Shown: positions 52,709-61,420, counted from the first letter of the stretch. The stretch is DNA of 64,000 nt from Hydrogenophaga sp. BPS33 (GCF_009859475.1 NZ_CP044549.1:1674001-1738000), one strand, 5' to 3'. The notes: generated by a model from the sequence alone, not told the origin. A program made the numbers and translations.

Positions 52709-53878
52709 ATGCGATTTCAATTCACCGAAGACCAAAGGGCCTTGCGCGAGGACATCAGGGCGTACTTCGGCGCCCTCATCACGCCGGCGCTCAAGGAGGA
52801 TCTGCGTGTTCATGCGGCCACACCGGTCTACAAGGAAGTCATCCGCCAGGTGGGGCGCGACGGGTATCTGGCCGTGGGATGGCCCGAGGAATACGGGGGG
52901 CGAGGGTATGGCCCCATCGAGCAACTGATCTTCGTGCAGGAAGCGTTGCGGGCCGGTGCGCCCATTCCCTTCGTGACCCTGAGCACCCTGGGCCCTACCT
53001 TGATGGTCCACGGGTCGGCCGCGCAGAAGGCGCGGCTGCTGCCCGGCATTGCGTCGGGGGAGCTGCATTTCGCCATCGGATACACCGAGCCGGGTTCGGG
53101 AACGGATCTGGCAAGTCTCAAAACGCGTGCGGTGGTGTCTGACGACGGCTTTCGCGTGAGCGGCAGCAAGATCTACACGAGCCATGCCGAGGGTGCCGAT
53201 CTGATATGGCTGGCAGCGCGTACCGACCCCGAGTCGAAAGCGCACAAAGGGATTTCCATTCTGCTCGTCGACACCAAGTCCAAGGGGTTTTCAATGACCC
53301 CGATGGAGACCGTGGCAGACATGCATACCAACGTCACTTACTACGACGACGTGTTCGTTCCAAACGACATGCTGGTGGGCGAACTGCACGGCGGCTGGAA
53401 ACTCATCACCTCGCAACTGAACTACGAGCGCATCGGCATTGCGGCGCGTGGCATCCATGGCGAACAGCTTTTCCGCCGCACGCTGGAATGGGCGCGCACG
53501 GGCCACACCGGTCAGCGTGCGATCGATGACCCCTGCGTGCAGCGTCTTCTCGCCAGCGTGTATGCGCGGCTGGAAACCCTTCGCATCATGAATTTGCGCC
53601 TGGCCTGGAGCCTGCAAGGCGCACAACCGGATCCGGCCTATGCCTGTGCCGCGAAGGTGCATGGTGTCGAGAGCCTGGTCGAGACTTGCCGCGACTTGCT
53701 GCAAGTTCTCGGACTCGGCGGACTCGTGCGCCACGGGAGTGAGGCGGCGTTGATTGCCGGCGATGTCGAGGCGCAATACCGGCGATGCCAGATCAACACC
53801 TACGGTGGTGGGAGTGGCGAGGTCATGCGCGAAATGGTCGCCACCCGGGGGCTGCACATGCCCCGAACCTCGCGATAA
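52709..53878 (+). CDS. acyl-CoA dehydrogenase
   Basis: 389 residues; ATG 52709 has GAGG 6 bases upstream, better than TTG 52697. MRFQFTEDQRALREDIRAYF, AIGYTEPGSGTDLASLKTRA and the C-terminal NTYGGGSGEVMREMVATRGL are typical. It follows the Ltp2-like gene and may form a heteromer with the gene product at 49993, as FadE28/FadE29 (ChsE) do in the cholesterol pathway. Eight bases after the thiolase stop. Confidence 0.92.
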   Translation: MRFQFTEDQRALREDIRAYFGALITPALKEDLRVHAATPVYKEVIRQVGRDGYLAVGWPEEYGGRGYGPIEQLIFVQEALRAGAPIPFVTLSTLGPTLMVHGSAAQKARLLPGIASGELHFAIGYTEPGSGTDLASLKTRAVVSDDGFRVSGSKIYTSHAEGADLIWLAARTDPESKAHKGISILLVDTKSKGFSMTPMETVADMHTNVTYYDDVFVPNDMLVGELHGGWKLITSQLNYERIGIAARGIHGEQLFRRTLEWARTGHTGQRAIDDPCVQRLLASVYARLETLRIMNLRLAWSLQGAQPDPAYACAAKVHGVESLVETCRDLLQVLGLGGLVRHGSEAALIAGDVEAQYRRCQINTYGGGSGEVMREMVATRGLHMPRTSR

Positions 53879-53892
53879 GGGCAGGTGCGCCG

Positions 53893-55128
53893 ATGAACGC
53901 TCAAGATGCCTTGTTCTCGCAGCTTCGCGTGGTGGAAGTCGGGAGCTTTGTCGCGGGGCCTGCCGCGGCCACGATTCTGGGTGATCTGGGCGCCGAGGTC
54001 CTGAAGATTGAGCAGCCCGGGCAGGGGGATCTGTGGCGCCATCAGTACCGTCGACCGGAGCTTCCGCAGGCATCCACCAACTACCTCTGGCTGTTGACAG
54101 GGCGTGGCAAGCAAAGCGTTGCCATCGATCTGAAGACGGCAGAGGGGCGCCAACTGCTTCACCGCATTTGCACGCAAGCCGACGTCTTCATCACGAACCT
54201 GCCTGTTCCTGCGCGCACGGGGCTGGGTGTGGACTATCAAACGCTTGCAGCGCTGAACGCCCGGTTGGTCTATGCCTCTTTCACAGGGTACGGTGAACAA
54301 GGAGACGAGAAGGACGAAGCCGGTTTCGACACGACCGGATGGTGGGCCCGATCGGGGCTGATGGACCAGTCGCGTTCGGACCCCGAAGCGCCACCTGCCA
54401 AGGCCCCGGCCGCTTCTGGGGACCATCTCTCTGCGTTGTCGATTTTCGGTGCGATTGTCAGCGCGCTGTATCGGCGCGAACGGACGGGCCTGGGCGGGTA
54501 CGTCGGATCCTCGTTGTTGGCCAACGGCGCCTGGCAGAACGCTGTGTACATCCAGGCGGCGCTGGCCGGCGCGGAGTTCCGCCCTATCCGCAAACGATCG
54601 GAAAACTGGAACCCGCTGAACATTCACTACCTCTGCAGTGACGACCGCTGGTTCATGATCACCATCAATCCCGCGCACCAGGCCCTGCATTGGAGCGCGT
54701 TCGCCGCGGTCGTGGAGTGTCCGGACTTGCTGACCGATTCGCGCTTCAACACGTACGACGCAAGGCTCAAGCACAGTGTCGAACTTATTCGACGGTTGGA
54801 CGATGCGTTTGTGCGGCGCACCGCCGACGACTGGAAGCAGCGGTTCAAGGGCACCGGCATCGTGACCAGTGTCGTGGCACGTGCACAAGATGCACCGAAC
54901 GATGAGCAGATGAAAGCGAACGGAATCCTCGTCGACCTTGAGGGCGTGCCAGGCGTGCCAACGACGGTCGCCAGCCCCTTCTTCATCCATGGCGAAAACA
55001 AACGCGTGGCGACCCGGGCACCCGACGTGGGCGAACACACCACCGCCGTGCTCAAGCAGCTTGGCCTCAGCGCAGAAGACATCACCCGTCTGCAAGACGC
55101 TGGCATCGTGCAATCGCGAGACAGATGA
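53893..55128 (+). CDS. CaiB/BaiF family III CoA-transferase
   Basis: 411 residues from ATG 53893; the frame upstream overlaps the dehydrogenase gene. LRVVEVGSFVAGPAAATILGDLG and GRGKQSVAIDLKTAEG are family motifs; the catalytic Asp lies in ASGDHLSALSIFGAIVSALY and the racemase His position is Phe (AGFDTTGWWARSG), so transferase chemistry is expected. 15 bp after the dehydrogenase gene, same operon. Could move CoA between the incoming acid and a downstream acid. Confidence 0.9.
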   Translation: MNAQDALFSQLRVVEVGSFVAGPAAATILGDLGAEVLKIEQPGQGDLWRHQYRRPELPQASTNYLWLLTGRGKQSVAIDLKTAEGRQLLHRICTQADVFITNLPVPARTGLGVDYQTLAALNARLVYASFTGYGEQGDEKDEAGFDTTGWWARSGLMDQSRSDPEAPPAKAPAASGDHLSALSIFGAIVSALYRRERTGLGGYVGSSLLANGAWQNAVYIQAALAGAEFRPIRKRSENWNPLNIHYLCSDDRWFMITINPAHQALHWSAFAAVVECPDLLTDSRFNTYDARLKHSVELIRRLDDAFVRRTADDWKQRFKGTGIVTSVVARAQDAPNDEQMKANGILVDLEGVPGVPTTVASPFFIHGENKRVATRAPDVGEHTTAVLKQLGLSAEDITRLQDAGIVQSRDR

Positions 55129-55163
55129 AGCTTTTTTTGCAGCCCCAAGACCAGGAGACACCC

Positions 55164-56141
55164 ATGACAAAAAATGCCTTTCGCCGCCGGGCGATTGCGA
55201 GCCTGTTGCTCGCGACCCTATTGACCCAGACGCCAACATGGGCGGAGGAATTCCCGTCACGCCCGTTGCGGATTGTGGTGGGCTTCGCGCCCGGCGTCGG
55301 TATGGAAGTCAGCACCCGGCTGCTTGCCGAGCAGATGGGCAAGGAGCTTGGTCAGCCCGTAATCGTGGAGAACAAGCCGGGTGCTGCCACGATGATCGCG
55401 GCAGCGCAGGTTGCTGCCGCCGCGAAGGACGGCTACACACTGTTGATGCTGAACAACCAGACCGCGAACAACGTCCTGCTCTACAAAAAAGTGCCTTACA
55501 AGAACAGCGACTTCACGCCAGTGGCCGGTGGCGGCGTCGTGTCGATGGTCATGGCCGTGTCGAAGACGGTGCCCGTGACGACGGGCCGAGAGTTTCTCAA
55601 GTACGCAAAAGACAACGACGGAAAACTGTTCTATGGCTACTGGGGTGCCGGCGGGAGCCCGCACTTGCTGGCCGCACGGCTGGCCTCGTCCACCGGGCTC
55701 ACGCTTCAGGGCGTGGGCTACAAGGATGCAGGCCCTGCGACGGCAGATCTGGCATCCGGACGGATTCAACTCTTCTTTACCTCGGTGACCCACGGCCTGT
55801 CCATGCTGAAAGCAGGTACCGCGAACATCGTGGCGGTCGGCACGCCCGAGCGTTTGCCCAGCATGCCCAACGTCCCCACTTTCTCCGAGTCCGGTATCGA
55901 CGGAATGCCCAACCCATGGTGGGGCTATGGCGTGCCGGTTGGCACGCCCCCCGCCGTCATTCAGAAGCTTGAGCAGGCCATAAAGGCGGCGGTAGAGTCG
56001 CCCCGCTATCAGGCGATGTTGGCGAGCACTGGGTCGATCCCAATGCCCGTGAGCAGCCCGGCCAAGTTCCAGGAGTTCATCGAAAAGGACCAGGAAAAAT
56101 GGGCCGCCGCGATTCGCCCGCTCAAACTGGAACTCGACTGA
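55164..56141 (+). CDS. Bug/TctC-type periplasmic substrate-binding protein
   Basis: 325 residues; ATG 55164 has CAGGAGACACCC before it, better than the in-frame ATG at 55125 that overlaps the CoA-transferase stop. Sec signal peptide (AFRRRAIASLLLATLL, cleavage near TWA-EEF). LRIVVGFAPGVGMEVSTRLLA and VIVENKPGAATMIAAAQVA are family motifs. Followed by a second Bug gene 38 bp downstream. Confidence 0.92.
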   Translation: MTKNAFRRRAIASLLLATLLTQTPTWAEEFPSRPLRIVVGFAPGVGMEVSTRLLAEQMGKELGQPVIVENKPGAATMIAAAQVAAAAKDGYTLLMLNNQTANNVLLYKKVPYKNSDFTPVAGGGVVSMVMAVSKTVPVTTGREFLKYAKDNDGKLFYGYWGAGGSPHLLAARLASSTGLTLQGVGYKDAGPATADLASGRIQLFFTSVTHGLSMLKAGTANIVAVGTPERLPSMPNVPTFSESGIDGMPNPWWGYGVPVGTPPAVIQKLEQAIKAAVESPRYQAMLASTGSIPMPVSSPAKFQEFIEKDQEKWAAAIRPLKLELD

Positions 56142-56178
56142 TACGACCGGCATGCAGCACAACATAAGGAGACCACAT

Positions 56179-57150
56179 ATGAAACGCAGATCCTTGCTGG
56201 AGTTCCATCTTGCCCTGCTGGCCGCAGGCATCACACCGGTCGTCTCGGGGGCGCAGACCTGGCCCACTCAGCCCATACGTCTGGTGTCCCCTTCGCCTCC
56301 TGGCGGCGCGGCCGATGTCGCGACGCGATTGATCGCCAAGCACCTGGCGGAGCTCCTGGGACAGGCGGTGTTGGTCGACAACCGACCCGGTGGCAATGGC
56401 GTGGTAGCGGGGCTTGAGGCGCTGCGCGGGGGCAAGGACGGGTATTCGATCTTCATGGGCAGCACGACAACCTTGGTGGCCAATCCCTACCTGATGAAGC
56501 AAGTGCCCTTCGAGCCGGCGACCGACCTCGATCCCATCGCATTGGTCGCTTCTTTGCCCTTTGTTCTGGTGGTCAGTCCGTCGTTGCCCATTGCATCGGT
56601 GAAAGAACTGATTGCGTATGCAAAGGAACGACCGGGGAAGGTGACATTCGCCAGCGCTAACGCGACGAGTTTTGTGGCCGCGTCGACCTTCAATCAAAGG
56701 GCCGGGATCGAGATGCTCAACGTTCCCTACAAGGGCGCTCCCGCATCGCTGACCGATATGGTCGGCGGACGGGTCGACATCTCCTTTGTCGATTTTTCGT
56801 CGGCGCGCACATTCATCGAGTCCAAACGGCTGCGTTTGTTGGCGGTGACATCGGCGAAGCGGTCTCCTCTGATGCCGCAAACGCCCACCATCGCAGAGTC
56901 GGGGCTTGCCGGTTACGACGTCGTGGGTTGGACGGCGATGTGCGCCCCTGCCGGTGTAGATCCCGCCATCGTCCAGCGGCTGAACCGGGAGATGCAGAAA
57001 ATTCTGTCTCGCAAGGACGTTCAGGAGCAACTTGCTGCGCTCGGGCAAGACGTTATCTTGGGCACGCCCGACGAATTTGCGTCGTTCATGCGCACCGAGC
57101 GTCCCCGGTGGGGCCGGATGATTCGAAATGCCGGCATTTCAGCCGAATGA
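56179..57150 (+). CDS. Bug/TctC-type periplasmic substrate-binding protein
   Basis: 323 residues; ATG 56179 has AAGGAGACC upstream; the longer frame begins at 56152. Signal peptide around residues 1-27 (RRSLLEFHLALLAAGITPVV, cleavage SGA-QTW). IRLVSPSPPGGAADVATRLIA, VLVDNRPGGNGVVAGLEAL and FASANATSFVAASTF fit the Bug family. The pair of adjacent receptor genes suggests two ligands or a duplication. Confidence 0.92.
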   Translation: MKRRSLLEFHLALLAAGITPVVSGAQTWPTQPIRLVSPSPPGGAADVATRLIAKHLAELLGQAVLVDNRPGGNGVVAGLEALRGGKDGYSIFMGSTTTLVANPYLMKQVPFEPATDLDPIALVASLPFVLVVSPSLPIASVKELIAYAKERPGKVTFASANATSFVAASTFNQRAGIEMLNVPYKGAPASLTDMVGGRVDISFVDFSSARTFIESKRLRLLAVTSAKRSPLMPQTPTIAESGLAGYDVVGWTAMCAPAGVDPAIVQRLNREMQKILSRKDVQEQLAALGQDVILGTPDEFASFMRTERPRWGRMIRNAGISAE

Positions 57151-57166
57151 AAAAGGGCTTGAGCGA

Positions 57167-57841
57167 ATGACAGGCTCCGCAATATCTGAACTTCTCTGCG
57201 CGCGCCACAGTTGCCGCGCTTTCTTGCCGGAGCCCGTTCCACGCCCGCTCGTCGACCGCATCTTTTCGACGGCGCAGCGCACAGCATCGTGGTGCAACGC
57301 GCAGCCTTGGCATGCCACGGTGGCCTCCGGAGAGGCCCTTGAGCGGCTCCGGACCTTGCTTCTTCGTCGATTCGATGAACAACACCCGGCAACGCCGGAC
57401 CTCGCGTTTCCATCGGCATATGTTGGGCGCTATCTGGACCGCAGAAGGCAATGCGGTTTGCAGCTTTACGAGTCTGTGGGAGTCGGGCGACACGACACGC
57501 AAGCCGCGATGCGCCAGTCGCGGGAGAACTTTCGATTCTTCGGCGCTCCGCACGTGGCTGTCATGACGACCCACGCCCAACTCGGTGTTTATGGTGCCGT
57601 GGACGTTGGCGGTTTTGTGCAAGTTCTGATGCTTGTCATGCAGGCCCACGGCGTAGCTTCCATCTGCCAGGCGGCGCCAGCGGCCTATGGCAACGAGGTG
57701 AAGGGGCTGCTCGGGATTGATCTGAGCCGCCAAATGGTTTGCGCCGTCTCCTTTGGCTACGAAGCGGCAGCCCATCCGGCCAATTCATTTCGCACGCAAA
57801 GAGCCTGCACCGATGAGGCCGTTACCTGGATCAACGACTAG
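57167..57841 (+). CDS. nitroreductase-family FMN protein
   Basis: 224 residues from ATG 57167; an upstream ATG at 57128 overlaps the Bug gene. SELLCARHSCRAFLPEPVPRP and TASWCNAQPWHATVASG are nitroreductase N-terminal motifs (the RHSxRxF pattern and the NxQPW FMN site); GGFVQVLMLVMQAHGVASICQAA is the helical part. FMN-dependent NAD(P)H reductase of unknown acceptor. Last gene of the operon. Confidence 0.9.
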   Translation: MTGSAISELLCARHSCRAFLPEPVPRPLVDRIFSTAQRTASWCNAQPWHATVASGEALERLRTLLLRRFDEQHPATPDLAFPSAYVGRYLDRRRQCGLQLYESVGVGRHDTQAAMRQSRENFRFFGAPHVAVMTTHAQLGVYGAVDVGGFVQVLMLVMQAHGVASICQAAPAAYGNEVKGLLGIDLSRQMVCAVSFGYEAAAHPANSFRTQRACTDEAVTWIND

Positions 57842-57874
57842 CGGGGTCGTCCCGTGACAGACCTTTTCGGGTCT

Positions 57875-59572
57875 TCATGACGCGGTGCTGGCCAACCGCT
57901 TGCGTTCCTGGTCGAACGCTTCGAGCACAAACGGGGCGGGGATCGCGCCGTTGATCTTGCAGTCGATGAAGATGGGGCCCTGCGGTGCGCTCAGCAAAGG
58001 AGCCAGCGCGCGAAGTTCCTCCAACGTGCGCACTGTTGCGGTCTGAAATCCGAAAGTAGCCGCCACAGGGGCGAAATCGATATCAAAGAACTGGGACTTC
58101 GCCACGGGCATGTTGCGCTCTTTGAGGTAGTGCAATTCGGCGCCATACGCGCAATCGTTCATGAGCACGATGACCAGTGGGATGTCTTCGCGCGCCACGG
58201 TTTCCAGCTCGCCCAAGGTCATGAGCAAGCCACCATCACCTATGAAAAGCACGGTTGTTTCGTCTGGCCGCGCTTTCGCGAAGCCCAGCGCGGTGCCAAA
58301 ACCCATGCCGATCGATGAGAAATCGGTCGTTGCCTTGAAGTGCGCCGGACCTGGAACACCAAAGTAGGGAACGACCTGGAAGAAGTTGCCGGCGTCATAC
58401 ACCGCGTTGCGCACCTGTGGAAGCAGGACATCCAGCTCCAGCGCCAGGGTGCGCGGGTCGATCGTCCGTGGCGTGCTGACCGACGTGAACTCGCTGGCCA
58501 GATCGAACGACTGCAACGAATGGCGCAGCGCGTCCGAATGCAGCGGCTTCTCCTCGGCCGAGCGTTCGGGCAGCAGTGCCAGCAATTGCTCAGCCGCATC
58601 GCGCGCATCGCCGACCACGGAAACATCGGCTGCCCACCAGCGACCAATGTGGCTGCGGTCACGGTCCACCTGAATCAACGGCACGCCGGCAGGGATGGCA
58701 TCGCCGAAGCTCGTGGTGCGCTGATTCAGGCTGGCGCCGAATACCAGTACGCAGTCGGCCTGATCGAAGGCGCGCCGACCCGCACTGTGCGAAAACGAGC
58801 CGATCAGCCCAGCGTTGAAGGGATGGTCGCGAAACATGTCCTTGGCTTTCAGCGTGGAGGCCAGGACGGCGCCGATCCGATCGGCCAAACGCATCACAGC
58901 GTCTCGCGCGCCGGACTCATGAGCGCCCAGGCCGCAGATGATGAGCGGCTTGCGACTTGCTGCCAGCAGCGATGCGGCGGCGGCGAGGGATGGTCTAGCT
59001 GCTGGAGAGGCAGCGGGCGGAGCGGGCGCAACTGGAGCTTGCTCCGCTTCATCGATATCGATGTGCATCTGCTGCACGTTCGTTGGCAGGAGCAGCACCG
59101 CCGCGCCATCCTGAGCGGCGCTCAGCGCCTTCGCCAGCGTTGCTCGCGCGCTGGCAGGTTCGTTCGCTGTGAACACGCGAAAGCCGGCTGTTTGCAGCAC
59201 CGCTTGCGAATCGAAGCCTTTGGAGTCCGGGCCGAGCGCGTTGGGTTTGGTGGAGCCCGTGGGCGTACTGCCCATGATGATCAGAACGCGCGCCCCGCTG
59301 CGTTGAGCGAACATCGCACCGTTCAGGGCATTGGCGGTTGCCGGACCGCGCCCGACGATGGCGATGCCGACTCGACCGGTCGCGCTGGCATAGCCCTCTG
59401 CCATGGCAACGGCATTGTTTTCATGGCGCGCGCCGTGAAAGGGTATGCCCAAAGAGTCAATGGAAGACACGAGCAGCGCAGTGTCGTCGCTCATCAGTCC
59501 AAAGACGGCTTGGGCTCCTGCGGTTCGGATGTCGAGGGCGAGAATTTCGTAAACGGGACGGCGGTGTTTCAT
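57875..59572 (-). CDS. ThDP-dependent enzyme of the acetolactate synthase / 2-hydroxyacyl-CoA lyase superfamily
   Basis: 565 residues from ATG 59572; the upstream frame reaches back past the terminator hairpin. GARHE supplies the activating Glu, GDGGLLMTLGELETVARE to MND the ThDP-Mg motif. Close paralogue of 24570-26246, sharing long runs such as GIAIVGRGPATANALNG and MKAKDMFR-type segments. Convergent with the nitroreductase gene and downstream of the ABC importer genes, separated by a terminator. Confidence 0.9.
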   Translation of the reverse strand: MKHRRPVYEILALDIRTAGAQAVFGLMSDDTALLVSSIDSLGIPFHGARHENNAVAMAEGYASATGRVGIAIVGRGPATANALNGAMFAQRSGARVLIIMGSTPTGSTKPNALGPDSKGFDSQAVLQTAGFRVFTANEPASARATLAKALSAAQDGAAVLLLPTNVQQMHIDIDEAEQAPVAPAPPAASPAARPSLAAAASLLAASRKPLIICGLGAHESGARDAVMRLADRIGAVLASTLKAKDMFRDHPFNAGLIGSFSHSAGRRAFDQADCVLVFGASLNQRTTSFGDAIPAGVPLIQVDRDRSHIGRWWAADVSVVGDARDAAEQLLALLPERSAEEKPLHSDALRHSLQSFDLASEFTSVSTPRTIDPRTLALELDVLLPQVRNAVYDAGNFFQVVPYFGVPGPAHFKATTDFSSIGMGFGTALGFAKARPDETTVLFIGDGGLLMTLGELETVAREDIPLVIVLMNDCAYGAELHYLKERNMPVAKSQFFDIDFAPVAATFGFQTATVRTLEELRALAPLLSAPQGPIFIDCKINGAIPAPFVLEAFDQERKRLASTAS

Positions 59573-59584
59573 CTTCTGTCTTGC

Positions 59585-59616
59585 CAAAAATAAATGCGAG
59601 GCCTCTTGGCCTCGCA
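59585..59616 (-). terminator. intrinsic terminator after the ABC binding-protein gene
   Basis: TGCGAGGCC (59595-59603) pairs with GGCCTCGCA (59608-59616) around a 4-base loop. On the minus strand the hairpin is followed by a T-rich run, so it ends transcription from the ABC operon before the ThDP gene, which starts at 59572. The ThDP gene may thus rely on read-through or on a promoter inside this 70-bp gap. Confidence 0.75.
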
Positions 59617-59640
59617 CGGAAGTGCCACGGTGGCGCTGGC

Positions 59641-60828
59641 TCACTTGACGTCAGCTGCGTCCATCACGATGTTCGAATCGACCCATGCGCCGTTCTTGAT
59701 CTCCATTTGAAGGACTGACGTCAATCCCAGATGGCGATCGGGACTGAACGTGACGGGCGGGAAAATGCCTCCGTCATGGTTGCGGAACTTGTAGAGCGCG
59801 TTGTAGAAGCTGTCGTGCGTCAGCGGACCCTGCACTTGTGACACGGCCTGCAGAAACAGCTTGGTCTGGCCATAGCTGAACAATGAGACAAAGTCTGGCT
59901 GTGCGCCCGGGACATACTTTTCCAAGGCGGCGCGGTACTCCTTGATGGCAGGGGAGTCGCCAAACGGCGAGCGTGTCCAGGAGATCGCCTTCACGCCGTT
60001 GACAGCCGGACCGCCTCGCTCGATGGTCTTCTGGGTGACGATGGGCGCCCATGCGTAGACGGGCAGCTTCACACCTTGATTGGCCAGTTCGCGCGCCAAC
60101 GCGGCAAATTCGGCCTCGGTCTGCATCGCAATGATGGCGTCTGGCTTCTTTTGCATGATCTGCAGTGCGATCGGCGTGTAATCCTGCGTGGGCAGTTTGA
60201 CGCCCAGCATTTCGATGCTTGCGCCGGCGGACGCGTTCTTGAAAGCAGGTTCTGCGGCCGCGGCGGCCTTTGCAAAGGTGGCTCCTTCAATATGCACCAC
60301 GATGACCTTCTTGCGACCCTCTTTCGCGGCCCACTGTCCCAAGACTTTCGCCATGTCTTCGTACAGCACCTGCATCCCGAAGAGGCCTTTGCGCGGTGGT
60401 GAAAACCATTCTGTCAGACCGCCATAAGGGCCGAAGATGGGTGTTTTCTGCTGTTCCAGCAGATACGGAAGCGTGGCGGCGACTTGCGCGTTGCCATTCG
60501 AATTGATGAGCGCAAAGATTTTGTCGGACGACACCATCTTGCGTGTGACCGCAATCGCCTGGGGCGTGGAAAACGCGTTGTCCTCGGCCACGAGTTTGAT
60601 CTGCCTTCCGTTGACGCCGCCTTTTGCGTTGACCATTTTGACGTAAGCGTCGGCACCGTCACGAAGCGGAACACCATAGATGGCCAGTGGTCCCGTGGTC
60701 GAATTCATTTGCCCGATGGTGAGCGATTGCGCCGTGACGCCGGGCGTTTCCTGAGCCTGAACAAGATGGGCGAAAGAAAGCAAGCTCGCTGCGGCGCTGA
60801 GCAGAACGGGTCTGAAGATGGTTTTCAT
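59641..60828 (-). CDS. branched-chain amino acid-type ABC transporter substrate-binding protein
   Basis: 395 residues with a Sec signal peptide (LLSAAASLLSFAHLV, cleavage VQA-QET). Two-lobe periplasmic binding protein of LivK type: SLTIGQMNSTTGPLAIYGVPL, GGVNGRQIKLVAEDNAFSTPQ, and AAVSQVQGPLTHDSF-like C-lobe. Such receptors often bind aromatic or carboxylic acids instead of Leu/Ile/Val in catabolic clusters. Encoded downstream of the cupin and the transport ATPase/permease genes on the same strand. Confidence 0.92.
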   Translation of the reverse strand: MKTIFRPVLLSAAASLLSFAHLVQAQETPGVTAQSLTIGQMNSTTGPLAIYGVPLRDGADAYVKMVNAKGGVNGRQIKLVAEDNAFSTPQAIAVTRKMVSSDKIFALINSNGNAQVAATLPYLLEQQKTPIFGPYGGLTEWFSPPRKGLFGMQVLYEDMAKVLGQWAAKEGRKKVIVVHIEGATFAKAAAAAEPAFKNASAGASIEMLGVKLPTQDYTPIALQIMQKKPDAIIAMQTEAEFAALARELANQGVKLPVYAWAPIVTQKTIERGGPAVNGVKAISWTRSPFGDSPAIKEYRAALEKYVPGAQPDFVSLFSYGQTKLFLQAVSQVQGPLTHDSFYNALYKFRNHDGGIFPPVTFSPDRHLGLTSVLQMEIKNGAWVDSNIVMDAADVK

Positions 60829-60854
60829 GGTCTCTGGGTCTCTGGTGGGGGTTT

Positions 60855-61370
60855 TCAGGCCGTCGGATTCCGCGCCGCGGCGGCGACTTCGGGATGGAAT
60901 GTGTCACCGTCCCAACCGGGCGGTGGGTCACACGGAACTGTGCCGATGGCTGCCGGCACCGACACCTCAATGATTTCGAAGAAGTCGGATGTATGAATCT
61001 CGTTGTGGCGAAAGCCGGGTGGGATGAAAAGCGAGCCGCCTTCCTCGATCTTCTGGGTGGTGCCGTCTTCAAACTGCAGCTCGATCCACCCTTGCAACAC
61101 ATAGACCAACTGCTGCTCGCACTCGTGGTAGTGCCAGCCCGTGGGCTTGGACATGCCTTGGGTCGCGAATTGCACATCGGCGCGCATGCTGCCGTTGCTC
61201 GCGGCAGTCACACCCAGATCGCGGTATTTGAAGAATTTGCGGCGGCCCTCTTTGAAGGGCGCCGATTCTTTGCTGGCCACCACGAATTTCATGTCGGACA
61301 GCCTCCGCGGCCTGGACACCGAGTCTGACTGCTGCTCCGAAGATGGACCTTGAACGGGGGTATGGATCAT
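60855..61370 (-). CDS. small cupin protein
   Basis: 171 residues from ATG 61370 (a TTG two codons before is weaker), with AAAGGAG upstream. WHYHECEQQLVYVLQGWIEL and PPGFRHNEIHTSDFFEIIEV form the two cupin motifs with His/Glu metal ligands. Probably a metal-binding isomerase, dioxygenase or sensor. Within the ABC operon, 26 bp before the binding-protein gene. Confidence 0.85.
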   Translation of the reverse strand: MIHTPVQGPSSEQQSDSVSRPRRLSDMKFVVASKESAPFKEGRRKFFKYRDLGVTAASNGSMRADVQFATQGMSKPTGWHYHECEQQLVYVLQGWIELQFEDGTTQKIEEGGSLFIPPGFRHNEIHTSDFFEIIEVSVPAAIGTVPCDPPPGWDGDTFHPEVAAAARNPTA

Positions 61371-61420
61371 TGTCAAAATCTCCTTTCAACCTTGCTGACG
61401 CGTTGTAGTGGGGGTGCCCA

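Noticed and set aside
24570..59572. Acetolactate synthase large subunits (ilvB)
   Set aside because: No small subunit and no amino-acid biosynthesis neighbours; context is CoA-thioester catabolism.
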